This document shows, one piece after another, positions 39,701-50,432 of a DNA stretch of 64,000 nt. The stretch's first letter is position 1. Every line of letters starts with the position of its first letter. Source of the stretch: Rhabditoides inermis. Taxonomy: Eukaryota > Nematoda > Chromadorea > Rhabditida > Rhabditidae. The stretch is from contig CAWZYM010000020.1 in NCBI GenBank assembly GCA_963966185.1, positions 1,922,001 through 1,986,000 on the forward strand, written 5' to 3'. Position numbers and translations under genes: made by a program. The notes beneath the pieces are model-generated. The model was not told the origin of the DNA and ran no database searches. It saw nothing but the letters and a program-made list of their open reading frames with translations.

Positions 39701-42319
39701 TAGTAGTACAATATAAAACTCAAACTACAAACTCTTATCTATATCAACTGTGCCTGGAGGCTGTGCGGATGTCCGCCGGCGCCGGTGCCAGGATGATGAT
39801 GGGAAGGATGCGCGTAGCCGGGTCCCGGCACGCCTCCCTTGTGCGCCCGCGCCGTCAACGCCATGTCCTCCTCCTTGATCATGAACAGACTGGCACCGTA
39901 CAGGGCCGGGCTGACGATGCACTGCGTGAACGCGGCGAACATGGTGACGAGTGGGATGAGCGTGTCGCCATGCGGATTGCCCCACAGGTTGACGGCGTAG
40001 AACGGCACTTGGTACAACGGGCTGCAAACGAAAGTGGATTAGTCACTGAGAGCTGTGAGTATCTGCCCTAGCGACAAGTTCCCAGCAATTTGCAAACGCC
40101 CCCTCTTCTCTGCCCGCCGAGGCGCCGAGAGTGCATGGATGTTTGGTTATGGGAAGCACAATGGCAGGCAGTGGCTCGGACGTGCGCCGCTGTTTTGGTT
40201 TGGAATTGGAGAGGGAGAGAGAGAGAGGGAGGCAGTGGCATGCCCGCAGTCGCTAGTAATTATCGTCGTTCGCATCTGAGAGTGTCTCTCGTTGCTCTTC
40301 CTCTCTTTTCTCGCTTGCCCACTCATCTCACAGAAGGCTCCCTCTCCCTCACAAAATAAGAAGATGCGAATGCGAAGTGAGGTGGAATGGAATGGCGGAA
40401 TAGCGCCGCGTTAGCGAGCAAAAATGTAGACATAACGCGATATGTGCTCGATAGCCCGATTACCAAGAAGAGAATCATATGCTCTCGCCGTTATTATTTT
40501 TGACAGAAGCAGTTAAATATATAGCGAAAAATGGTTTACCTGATGAGGAATGCGTAGACGAGCCAGCGGCTTTTGTACAGTCCGATGCTTTGGAAGACGA
40601 TGGGCGAGTGGTAGAGGATGCCCAGCACTCGGATGTATGCGTAACTCGAGAAGGCGGCCGGAATGAACACGCCCAGAATGAGTAGATACGTGAGGAACTT
40701 GAGACCCGAGTCGCTGTGGCCCCACACGCATTGTCTGCAAAGAGTGTGGATGAAGTGAGGGAAGAATGACGCGACTCACCGCAACGCTGGGTCGTAGACG
40801 ACAATGTGTCCGTTGGTGAGGGATGGGAGGGCGAGTGCGAACGAGATGAGCCACGACAGGGCGCAGAGCATGTTGGGCGGCAGACCGAAGAGCTGCTCGT
40901 AGTGGATGCGCGCGAAGGTGAGCAGATGCACACCCGCGATGCACAACACCATCAGCGCCAGAACTGTCCACACACAACATGTCAGCAGAGCCTAGAAAGG
41001 GCATGTTGGCTGGAAAAAAGGCGAGCAGGCGTGAAATGCGAGCAGGCGTGAAATGATGAAGTGTACCTGTATGCGACACAACACATGGCTGTTCTGCCAG
41101 AGGTTCTCGCCCGTCCACGCTGTGTAGCAGAGAATGGGTACAAGCACGCACAGCGCGAATAGGTTGGTGATGCAGAGGTGCGCGATGAAGTGCGACGAGA
41201 TGAAGTTGTGGTAGAGCTTGTGCGCCACAATGTACAGCAGCAACACTGTGTTGGCGATGACACCTAGACGAGTGACGTGTGAGATTGACATTAACATGGA
41301 CGCTAACCTATGATGGAGATGGCGGCGAATGCAGCGGCAGCGATGGGCTCGGGTTTGGAGGTGTGGGAGGCATTGAGATAGACGTAGTCGTCCCACTGCT
41401 CGGTCGAGTTGGCCAGACCCATGCTGGGGTGCGAGTGGAAGGGAGGGAGGGAGGGAGGCACGAGGCGACTGACTGCCGCCGCCGCCGCCCGCACTCTTAC
41501 TCCCTCTCTCTCCCTTCCCCCTCTCTCTCTTCTCTCCCTCTCTTCTTCTCTTCTCGCCTCAGTCGCCAGCCCGCCCGCGGCTGCGGCTGCTGCTTCGTAT
41601 TTCGATCAATGCCCGCGAGGGAGGGGGAATACAACGGAGGGCGGGGTTTATGTATGGCGAATGGGCTAGAGAGGGAGAGGGGTGGATTTGGCATTGACAG
41701 TCGGGATTGGTGCTAGACTAGGACATTTTGCGTGGAAAAGAGAAAGTGGGGTGTTTTTGGCGTGTTTTAGAGTTTGGTTTGGAGACGTATTTTAAGCGGT
41801 GGCTCTAGTGAGATTGTTTTCAGTTTGAAGTTAGATTTGAATATATTAAAGGATGTATCCGGGCAATATTTGCTTATGCCATAGTTTTTGCTTTAAAAGA
41901 TGCTTCACATAATGGCTAGAAACACCTACCAGATTGAAAGTTCTGAAAGTTTGTTTTAAATGAGTTATTGCCGTAAATACAGGTTTAGTCCATATTGGAG
42001 TAAGGCTATAACTAGCTAAAAAGTGAAATTTTCTAAAAAAAAATTTCAACGCAGTTCCGGGGAACTCTCCAAAACAATCCAATAACCCATTGAACATTTT
42101 TCGAGATCTTTTGAAATAACAGAGATATTGCGACTTGAAAGACGTCTCAGGGACTTCGTGGCGGGACCAATTTTTATTGCCCGTAGTAATCCTTTAAATT
42201 GGAAACTCACTTAAGACAAAGTGAATGAGCAAAGTGTGTTTCAGGAAATCGCAAGCCGTGGAGGGGAATTCTGCTGTTTGGCCCTCCCGGTACCGGAAAG
42301 TCGTATATTGCCAAGGTGG

Positions 42320-42358
<39 letters not shown>

Positions 42359-44687
42359 GGAAGGAGGTAGGAAAGGAAAGGAAATGGGGCTGTTTGTTGT
42401 TGTGTTGGGTATGTTTCACAGTGAGGGTATGCATGTCTGTTGGGTGCAATGCATAATATAGTGGGAGTCGAAGGAAAGAGGATGTGCCCTCTCTAGGTTA
42501 CCATAAAAGAGAGGGGGGGGAAGAGGATGATAAGGAACGGGCTATTAATTGTGCATGAGCGGTCTGACAGCTATTGTCCCCATGCGAATGTTTGAATAGC
42601 AGGCTGTGGCTAAACTGGTAATGTTGTTGTTGTTGAATGTGAATTCAGAATAGAATCAGAATATTTATCTCGAATCAAATAGCACATTACAATTATGTAA
42701 ATTACGGCAAGGTTACGGTAAAATACAGTAATGCAACGCCTACTGCGAGTCCCAATAACACGGATTTCGGTAGTCCCGTGGATGCGTGCGTGCTGTTGGT
42801 GGTGCATCAGAGATAAACCCCGCGGCAGCCGCGGCGGAGGTAAAACGGTCCGCGGCAGTCGCGGCGGAACATTCCGCGGCAGCCGCGGCGGACTCCGCCG
42901 CGGCTGCCGCCGTACCTTCCGCCGCGACTGCCGCGGCTGATTTTGCTTCCGCGGGTACCTCCGCGGATCGGACCCGCGGAGGTAAAAAAAAATCCTAGCG
43001 AATGCTACATAATCATAAGAGTGAGACTTGAAAAAATTGAGCGTACTTCTAGCCTACGGTCTTCCAAAAGTGAGCACGTCATCCATAGTATTCGACTATG
43101 ACGTCTCTAACAAATAGGCGCTCTGAGATCATATCTTATCGGATCTGTTTTGAACGTCGCGCTTTCTGACTTGATTGGTGGCCGTGCGCTACTTGAGCCG
43201 GGTTTACGGACATTCCGCGGGATCCTCCGCGGCAATGAGCGCGCGGAGGGTACAACGCAACCTCCGCGACCTTACTCACTGCGGAACTTGGCGCGGAACT
43301 GTCAAAATCTAAACCTCCGCCGCGGCACGTTTTAGTTCCGCCGCGACTGCCGCGGAAGGGGTTACCTCCGCCGCGGCTGCCGCGGTCGGTCTCTGAGATG
43401 TCATCCCCTGCTTGCGGCTTCTGGGGAAGTTTCGATCTCGGCGGCGGAAGATCCGGGCTTCAACGATCGATCGCGAAGAGACGTTTCCGAGAGTTTCATC
43501 GTCTTCGAGGATTCCTCTCCAGTCTCAATGCCGTAGATGTAGAGAGTAGCAAAATCGAGTACCAGTCCGGTTAGTGTCCTCCGCCGCACAGCATTGTTCA
43601 GGAGTCGGGGGAATAACAGGGGAAGGCACTCGACCGCGCGCTAGCAGAGAAAGGAAAGGAAGCGACGAGGAGATACTGAAGAATGTGAATTACAAGTTGT
43701 GAATTACAATATACAGATACATAGCTGCTTCAACTTGGTCGCAGTTTTGAAGAAAAAACTGTATATTGAGAATTCGGGTGGAAGAATTAGACAACACCCG
43801 TCGTTGTTTCAGGCGGTGGCGACTGAGGCGGACAACTCGACCTTCTTCAGTATCTCCTCGTCGGATCTGATGAGCAAGTGGCTCGGCGAGTCGGAGAAGT
43901 GAGTAGCACATGTTCATCCTAATCGGCATGGATACACAAACATACATGCGAGCAAAGTATATACGGAAATTTATCGTAATACTTTTTTGTTTATAGTCGA
44001 CAAGTTGCTGTAGAATGACTTCACCTGTGTGAAATGATTTTTTCACATCTAATTTCAGGCTCGTCAAGAATCTGTTTGCTCTGGCTCGCGAGCACAAACC
44101 GTCTATTATCTTCATTGATGAGGTGAGAAGATACAATCATCTTACTTCTGTGGGGAGAAAACTGGCAATGCGTAAGTTTACTCTAGTTATGACGTGTGGA
44201 CGTGATTGTTGATTTGTGGTGGGCCAAGGGCTAGGAGAGGGCGACAGCTGTTGCGCTCGACTGCCACTCTTACTGGCTAGTAAACGAGACGTAATCAGCT
44301 CTACGACCGGGCGTGTTGTTTTTACACTGAATGACATGAACATGAGTCATGAATTATGGGGGCGAAAGAAAGCAAAAACTGTTTATCGAGTATTACTTTG
44401 ATCAAAATTCTACTAAAACTTAAAACCATACATTCTGATGATTCAAACATAACGTATCAGACTCGTCGATGTACCACTGTGTGATTGGGTTTTTCCAGAT
44501 CGACTCTCTGTGTTCGTCTCGGTCCGACAACGAGTCCGAGTCGGCGCGCCGCATCAAGACTGAGTTCATGGTGCAGATGCAGGGAGTCGGCCTGAACAAC
44601 GACGGCATCCTCGTACTCGGGGCAACCAACATCCCATGGATTCTCGACAGCGCCATCCGAAGGTGAGCGAGGGCGAGAGAGACAGAG

Positions 44688-44721
<34 letters not shown>

Positions 44722-45330
44722 GGCGGGGCATAATTAGGGGAATAGGGAAGGGCAGCGGAACATGTGATGGTGTGGCGTTGCAGGCGTTTCGAGAAGCGTA
44801 TCTACATCTCTCTTCCCGATGTGGGTGCCAGGAAGGACATGTTCCGTATCGATGTCGGCAAGAACAAGAACAACCTCACCGACGACGACTACAGGGTGGG
44901 TGACAAGTTGACAAGTGCTATTGTACTATATGGGGGGGGGGGGTGATTGAGTAACGTTGTGTGTATAGGTGTTGGCGCAGCGCACGGATGGCTACTCTGG
45001 CTACGACATCAACATTCTGGTCAAGGACGCGCTGATGCAGCCGATCCGCAGGGTGCAGAGCGCCACTCACTTCAAGGTGCGTTCAGGGAATCTGTCTCCT
45101 GATGAAGCGGATCATCAGCCCTCGCATTAGAGAAGAGGAGTAGTATGTTGTATTGAGGCATGTGAATGTGGTTGCAGCGCGTGTCTGGTCCGTCGCGCAC
45201 GGATCCGGCTGTGATAGTGCACGACCTGCTCACGCCCTGCTCCCCCGGAGACCCCCACGCCATGCCCATGAGCTGGCTAGACGTGCCCGGAGACAAGCTC
45301 GCCGAGCCCATCTTGTCCATGGTACGCATC

Positions 45331-45366
<36 letters not shown>

Positions 45367-45547
45367 TTTCTCTGTCTGTCTGTCTCTCTCTCTCTCTCTT
45401 TCTCTCTCCATGTTTCTCTGTCTCTATCATATTCTCTCCTTTCAGCAAGACATGCTTCGCTCTCTGGCGTCTGTCAAACCAACTGTCAACGGCCAGGACT
45501 TGGATCGCTTGGAACAGTTCAAGAACGACTTTGGACAAGAGGGCTAA
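36752..45547 (+). CDS. VPS4: VPS4-type AAA ATPase (ESCRT disassembly)
   Basis: Fourteen exons (36752-36766, 37002-37113, 37252-37343, 37473-37502, 37693-37779, 38946-39078, 42245-42315, 43813-43898, 44059-44122, 44499-44662, 44784-44895, 44969-45076, 45178-45321, 45446-45547) close in frame to 439 aa. An N-terminal MIT domain ([20 protein letters not shown]) binds ESCRT-III tails; an acidic linker follows. The AAA cassette has Walker A GPPGTGKS (169-176), Walker B IIFIDE (225-230) and arginine fingers at RRRFEKR. The C-terminal beta-domain region ([11 protein letters not shown]) and last helix (FGQEG) match the family. The enzyme remodels ESCRT-III filaments in endosome sorting, cytokinesis and membrane repair. 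The 30-nt exon 4 is optional: leaving it out keeps the frame and gives 429 aa. Two large introns carry mobile elements and a nested receptor gene. The ATG follows an acceptor (AACAG) by 2 nt. Confidence 0.96.
36886..36946 (+). repeat. Dispersed retroposon-like tail, family 1 copy
   Basis: Same GATTCGAGATAAATATTCTG end as at 18534-18600, here in VPS4 intron 1. Confidence 0.6.
37848..37890 (-). repeat. Dispersed retroposon-like tail, family 2 copy
   Basis: On the minus strand it reads GATTCTGGATAAATGATTGA. It matches 52872-52915 and lies in VPS4 intron 5. Confidence 0.5.
38255..38475 (-). mobile_element. tRNA-like SINE, copy 2
   Basis: Minus-strand A box (TGTCGTAGTGGTAACG) and a perfect B box (GGTTCGAACCC), with the 5' leader and GCGGGCCCACT end shared with copy 1. 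Lies in VPS4 intron 5. Confidence 0.8.
38655..38900 (-). mobile_element. tRNA-like SINE, copy 3
   Basis: Minus-strand A box (TGGTGTAGTGGTAACG), a degraded B-box region and the shared 3' body. It is a few hundred bases from copy 2, in the same intron and orientation. Confidence 0.75.
39739..41422 (-). CDS. Rhodopsin-like seven-transmembrane receptor nested in a VPS4 intron
   Basis: Five exons (41422-41308, 41263-41067, 40991-40780, 40734-40540, 40021-39739) close in frame to 333 aa. It lies wholly inside VPS4 intron 6 on the opposite strand. The short N-terminus has sequons (LANSTE, LNASHT). Seven hydrophobic helices follow, including [36 protein letters not shown] and [20 protein letters not shown] (helix 5 proline). 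A cysteine ahead of helix 3 (VLCRIQ) and one in loop 2 (RQCVWG) could form the usual disulfide. Two hallmarks deviate: no clear D/E-R-Y after helix 3 (FARIHY there), and helix 7 has SPALYG instead of NPxxY. The tail is His/Pro/Gly-rich. It is an orphan GPCR of unknown ligand, and coupling to the neighbouring Gs alpha is only speculation. The ATG at 41422 was chosen; an upstream start is possible. Confidence 0.85.
41846..42197. mobile_element. TTAA-flanked MITE (352 bp)
   Basis: Terminal inverted repeats TTAAAGGATGTATCCGGGCA and, at the other end, TTAAAGGATTACTACGGGCA. TTAA at both borders is the target preference of piggyBac-type transposons. No coding capacity. It sits in VPS4 intron 6, near its 3' end. 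A second TTAA element (51340-51720) shares the TTAAAGG terminus. Confidence 0.75.
42325..42356. repeat. (GA)n microsatellite
   Basis: GA run just inside VPS4 intron 7, directly after the donor. Confidence 0.9.
42640..42712 (-). repeat. Dispersed retroposon-like tail, family 1 copy
   Basis: Inverted copy of the family at 18534 and 36886, with ATTCTG repeats at its end, in VPS4 intron 7. Confidence 0.6.
42804..43404. mobile_element. GC-rich terminal-inverted-repeat element dense in CCGCGG
   Basis: About 600 bp in VPS4 intron 7. Its ends are inverted copies of a block built from CCGCGGCAGCCGCGGCGGA-type units, with outer ends CATC(TC)AGAGA. Internal units also occur in both orientations, so 42818-42960 can fold on itself. 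No coding region. It is compositionally unlike its AT-rich surroundings. The class is not recognised; a non-autonomous DNA transposon is most likely. Confidence 0.65.
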
Positions 45548-46788
45548 CACGCTCCGCCCCCGCCAGCCCCGCCCCTCTCGTCGTCGTGAGAGAGTACTGT
45601 AAATAGCTTGTGCATGCTCTCACGCCCAACCTATGTATACTTAATTTTTTTCGCAAAACGAAATCTGCTAAATGAGACTATGACGAGGTTTTATGTACAC
45701 ATATGGCCGTTCCATATTCGAGAGGATAGAGAGTATTTTATTTGGCATTCGGTGTGTTTCTGTTTGAGAATGTATAATCGTCTTGTCTCCGAGTGTGCTC
45801 TTGGCTGTAGTTTGGTATGTGTGAGGTGTACTGTAGATAGTGTCCCCAGCTGCAGCAATCGCCCCTCTCACCCCACTCCCCACCCTCTTGTGATATATGC
45901 TATGTTTTCCGTTTATGACGATAAAGAGAGTATCGAAATTGGACTGAGTGTATTTTTTTCGATAACATTTTTTCACTAGATGTGATCCACTGTTGTGTTG
46001 TTGTCTTTATCCAATTAACCCCAGCCCTTGTGGAGAACTGGAGATGTGGAGCGGCGAACCGCTTATTGTAAATTGTAAGACCGCAAGTACGCTAGGAAGT
46101 GAGCACTCACATTCGACAGTCATCAAACCGATTTATACGACATGTGAGTGTGGGAGTGAATGTGTTGAGCTAGGAACTGGGTGGTAAGTGAGCAAAGAGG
46201 TGCTAGTTAGAGATCTACGAGCTGTTGAGCATTGTTACAAAGTCCTCGATCTCCGTCGACGTCGCGAAGGTTGAGTAGCCGGGCATTGTCCATGACTAGC
46301 ACGAATAACATGTTTCTTTCAACATGAGTAAGAGGGAAATCGAAAAAAAACCTATTTTAATAACTTCAAAAAAATTGGCATAATTGTGGTCATGGTCGCT
46401 TTATTAGCACAATTAGCACATTAGATCAAAGTGAATAATTATCTTGTATGGGACCTCTCCCATACTTTCGCAAACGCATTACTTCTAATTTCCAAATGTT
46501 CTAAAAGTGTTCGATACCGTATGATATATGGATGCAATAAGAAGATGATTAGTTTTAGGCGTATTCCGGATGTTTCAAAGCTATAACATCATTGTAACAT
46601 GAATCAATTTATCTTATAAACATGAAAACAAAAATATCCGCAAGCATAGTGGCAAAAACTGTCAATGCGGGAATGATGAAGCTTGGCCAAACTGCTTGCT
46701 TTTTGTGTGCGAGAAGAGCACGGGTTTGTGCAGACCAGATGCGGACGTCACGCAGCGACAGGTGTTGGTTGACCATCTGCGGAGCCAA
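45548..46788. other. VPS4 3' region and intergenic DNA
   Basis: Contains the VPS4 3' UTR. A block of about 36 nt at 45596-45631 has an inverted near-copy at 48387-48422. The rest is AT-rich and has no supported gene. Confidence 0.45.
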
Positions 46789-47806
46789 TCACAAGCAAAC
46801 ACAGGGATTTTCAGGTTCGGAATAGGCTGCGACATGTATGTGTAGATGAATATTGTCGCCACAAGTGGGTAGCCAGTTCGCAGCGTGGCGCAGATGGTTC
46901 AGGTAGTCCGAAAATCGGCCGTTGACGAAAGGCGGCGGCACGAACACCAGCGTTGAGTTCGAGTTGGAAGAGGCGTAGTCCTCGAGCTTCTCCTTCTGCT
47001 CATCCACAGCTTCTTGCAGGGGAACGCCCACGAACACGTACGTGCCGTCCTCCCACTCTTGGAGGGCATCCAGCAGCTGCGCCCAGGTGTTGACAACGGC
47101 GAGACGAGGATGCTGGTAGGCGAGAGCTCCGAGTAGCACGTACGGAAGAAGGACGACTGGCTCCTGGATAATGAAGGTAATAATTTCAATCCAATGACTT
47201 CAAAAAACGAAGGATGTTACCTGGTGAAACTCTTGCATGAAGGAAGCGATAGCCGCGTTCCACCTTGGCTCGTCGAGAGGCATGAACCCTCTTTCGCTGA
47301 CGTCGCGTTGCAATTGCGCGAACTCATCGGGGTAGCGAACAGACAGCAGAAACAGAGCGTGCTGCGCGTCGGCCGCGGTGTAGTTGTTCTGAAAAGCACT
47401 CCATTATATCACTTTAGCACTATCGAAATAGGGAAATACCTCTTTGTGTTGGTTGTGGAACGACTCGTTCACCGCGACCCCACCCACCCTTCAAATGGTA
47501 TGCGCGGATAAGAACTGCCGTCTCGTGTAGGGTGGTGCACGTTGGAATCATGCCGTTGTACGCGTGGTATATGTGCGAGAAGCGGCACCTTTCCGGGAAG
47601 GTGTTGCGAGGGTCGAAGAATGTGTCGACGAGACTGCAACTAACATTGTTTTTTTTCTTAATTTGGTTACGGTCACCATGCAATATCAACTTCAGAAACT
47701 GACTCGAGGCGGGTGTCACCATGTTCCACTCGATTCATCCACGTCGGGTGCTCGATCGGCGTCAGTCGAAGCAGCCCGTTCTCCTTTTGCAAGCCGATAC
47801 ACGATG
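46789..47806 (-). pseudogene. Frameshifted, 5'-incomplete gene of unknown function
   Basis: Four minus-strand exons are visible (47806-47720, 47633-47440, 47388-47221, 47163-46789). The last two join in phase and end after NPCVCL. Segments such as DTFFDPRNTFPERCRFSHIY, HALFLLSVRYPDEFAQLQ and LLGALAYQHPRLAVVNTWAQ look like real protein but match no family I know. In the second exon the frame changes within a run of four G (plus-strand C 47478-47481). Upstream is YHLKGG, downstream AVNESFHNQHKE, and one base fewer would join them. No start codon or upstream exon was found; a repeat-like block begins just upstream. It may be a decaying gene, or an assembly error may explain the shift. Confidence 0.55.
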
Positions 47807-47865
47807 CTGAAAAGGTATCCGATTAATAATTATATGAGTACAATGAGATATTAAATAATCAAAGA

Positions 47866-48430
47866 GTGACGAGCGGAGGCGCCAGCTCATGCAAATAGCG
47901 ATAAAACACACGAGCTGCTGCCAGTGACGAGCGGAAGGGGGTGCGAGGAACAGAGGCTTGTATGTGTTTGTGAGAACTAGCAGCTAGACAAGAACACGTA
48001 AGAGAAGAGAGTTTATGATAGAGCATAATGAGAACCGATCAATACAATTAGAACACAAACAATCACAAGTCACACTTGGCATGGCGAGTACTCAAGACTC
48101 AGAGTGAAGTGTCAGATGAGAACTAAGGACTCTCATGAGAACCGTGGAATCGGCTGGGTGACCCCCTTATATACTGCTCTGTGGGGGCGGGTCGATCTAC
48201 CCGGGTCGATACTCAGTGGGTGAGTGTGTGCATGGAATGGAGAGAGTGCATGTAGTGAGGCCATGGGGGCCAACGGATGGGGTGTGTTGGTAGATCATGG
48301 GCGGATGGGCCAATCACTGATGTAGAGTGCGGTGCGCTGGATCTAGCGAGCGCGCCCTAATGTCCTGGGGCTGCCGGGTTACTGTAAGTTGGGCGTGAGA
48401 GCATGCACAGGCTATTTACAGTATTTTCTG
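47866..48430. repeat. Unclassified repeat-like block
   Basis: Contains two copies of GTGACGAGCGGA (47866 and 47922), a TATA-like TATATACT near 48170, G-rich segments, and at 48387-48422 an inverted copy of part of the VPS4 3' UTR. A solo LTR is conceivable but ends and target duplication were not found. No coding region. Confidence 0.3.
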
Positions 48431-48499
48431 GGGGGGGACATGCGTGGGAAAACACGCGGGAACTCGAATCGATCAACAATCGATCACTCAATCAAACTT

Positions 48500-48625
48500 C
48501 AACTCCATGTGATTAATTGTTTTGATTATTTGTTTTAACTGATTGGTTGAATTATTTGTTTGATTATTTGGTTAGATTATTTGGTTAAAATATTTGATTT
48601 GATTATTTCATTTGATTGTTCGGTT
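48500..48625. repeat. Degenerate tandem repeat of TGATTATTTGGT units
   Basis: AT-rich imperfect tandem units of about 12 bp, followed by GA-rich sequence to about 48815. No gene is seen from here to 49551. Confidence 0.6.
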
Positions 48626-49551
48626 TGACAGACAGCGAGAGAGGGGGAGGAAGAGGGAGAGAGGAGAGAGAGGTGAAAGGGGAATAGAAGGAAGGAGACA
48701 TCGATAATCAATTATTCACGAATGAGGGAAAAAGTGGGAGAAGGAAAGGCGGGAGAGGGAGAGGGAGATGGTCAGAGGGGAGAGAGGGGGAGAGAGGGGA
48801 AAAGGGGAGAGCTCCCATGTTGTCAATGCGATTCTGTCTATATTGATGAACATATTATTATAAACAGCCTTTCTGGGCTGCTCCGCAGCCCTCCGAGGCT
48901 GGCCCGCAGGGCCAAGGACTAAGCCGGAGTTATCAGAGAGCAAGTTTGTCTTTTGAAGACTGGTCCTGCGGTCAAGCCCCGGACTCCCCCTTCTCTAGCA
49001 CGCTCACCTAATTTTCTTCCGTAGAAGCTTCTGGAAAGTTTCAAAAAGTTTATTACGACAACAGGCAATTCGAGAGTAAAAGAAAAGCAGTAAAAAACGG
49101 CTTAGAATATTGATTTTTCTTACTGTAGTGTACTGTAGGATTAGTGTTGGATACCGTAACCCACTGCGACATGATCCTCAAACCTTGAGGTGTTCATTGG
49201 TGTGGGTGGATGGGACCTCTGACCCTTTGACGCGACATTCTGGACATACACACACCCCAATAGCGCTTACACACAGTAGTATGTGGAGTAGGATATAGAT
49301 ATAGGTTATTGGGTCAGAAAGATTCAAATATGGCAAACTAGAAACTACATATAAACCATTTGAAAGGAATACAAACCGTTCATACTGTTGCAATGAACCC
49401 TTCGATTTCCTTTACAGTACTCCAACTTTGCAAACCAGTTGCTGACTGGATAGCTGGTTGGTTGGCGACAGCTGATTGGTTGCTTGGTTGGTTGGTAGGC
49501 GCGGGCTTCGGGAGAAAGAGGAGAGGGATCAGTCGCTCGGGAACCGCCGAG

Positions 49552-50261
49552 ATGCAGCCCGACTATTGCGGGATGCTGTGCATCATGTTGCAGTGTAGGA
49601 TGGATCTAGGACGAGAGAAAGTGGTCAAAGAGATCCCCTTCCCCTACAACAGGCAAGTCTTTTTTATTGTGGTGTGATCGCAGATTCCTCTCCCTCTCTG
49701 ACTCTCTCTTCTTTTTCTCCTCTCTTACTCTTTCACTTGTTGTCTGTCTGTCTCTTTTTTTTCTTGATTGTGAGGTGATAGGAATTCCCCCCTCTCTTTC
49801 TCTCTCTCTCTCTCTCTCTTCTTCGTCATTCTCCCTCCCTCCCTTCCTTACCGCCCTCTCTTTTTCCCGTCGCCCTCTGTCTCTCTCTCCCTCTCTCCAC
49901 TCCAGTCCCCTTACATACCTCTCCGTTTCTATCTCTCCTGCTTTCTACCTCTATCTTCCCCTCTTCTCATTTCTTTCTCTATCTCTCCCTCTTTCTTTCT
50001 ATTTCTTGTCTGTCGCTCTGTCCCCCGCCACACATCAGCAGAACGGGAGAGACGAGGAGGAAGGCGAGAACGCAGTGGATGAGCAACTCATTCCTCTGGA
50101 TGGAGACTGTGATCACTCGATGTTATCATATACCCACCACCACACTCGGCGCAGCGTCGATGAAGTTGGAGATGAGGCCAATGTCTCCCGCCCGGATTGG
50201 AGCCGCTGGAGTAAGAGAAAGGTGTTCCACCCGAACAAGACCAATGAGGAAGGAGAAATGA
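49552..50261 (+). CDS. Possible small two-exon gene, function unknown
   Basis: Exon 1 (49552-49652) contains MQPDYCGMLCIMLQCRMDLG and ends EIPFPYN. It is followed by a GC-type donor (AG|GCAAGT). After a CT-rich intron the frame can resume at 50042 (TGETRRKARTQWMSNS) and end at 50261, about 106 aa. I do not recognise it. The junction rests on a non-canonical donor, and the second exon has an alternative open frame. Its end is 161 bp before the first exon of the SMYD-like gene. Confidence 0.3.
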
Positions 50262-50432
50262 CATAACACGATAAGTTTTTTTCACGTTTAGTGCAAAGCA
50301 GCGTGCTAGTGACATTTGCCAGAATCGGCACAATGTCGCTTCACCATCTCGAAGCTTCGCAATTTCTTGTATTATATTGTATTGTTCAGTTATTTTCTTA
50401 TGTTTGTAAAACACGTTTGCAGTGGATATGCC

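Noticed and set aside
47866..48430. Solo LTR retrotransposon
   Set aside because: A TATA-like motif and composition are suggestive, but I found no defined ends, target duplication or second copy.
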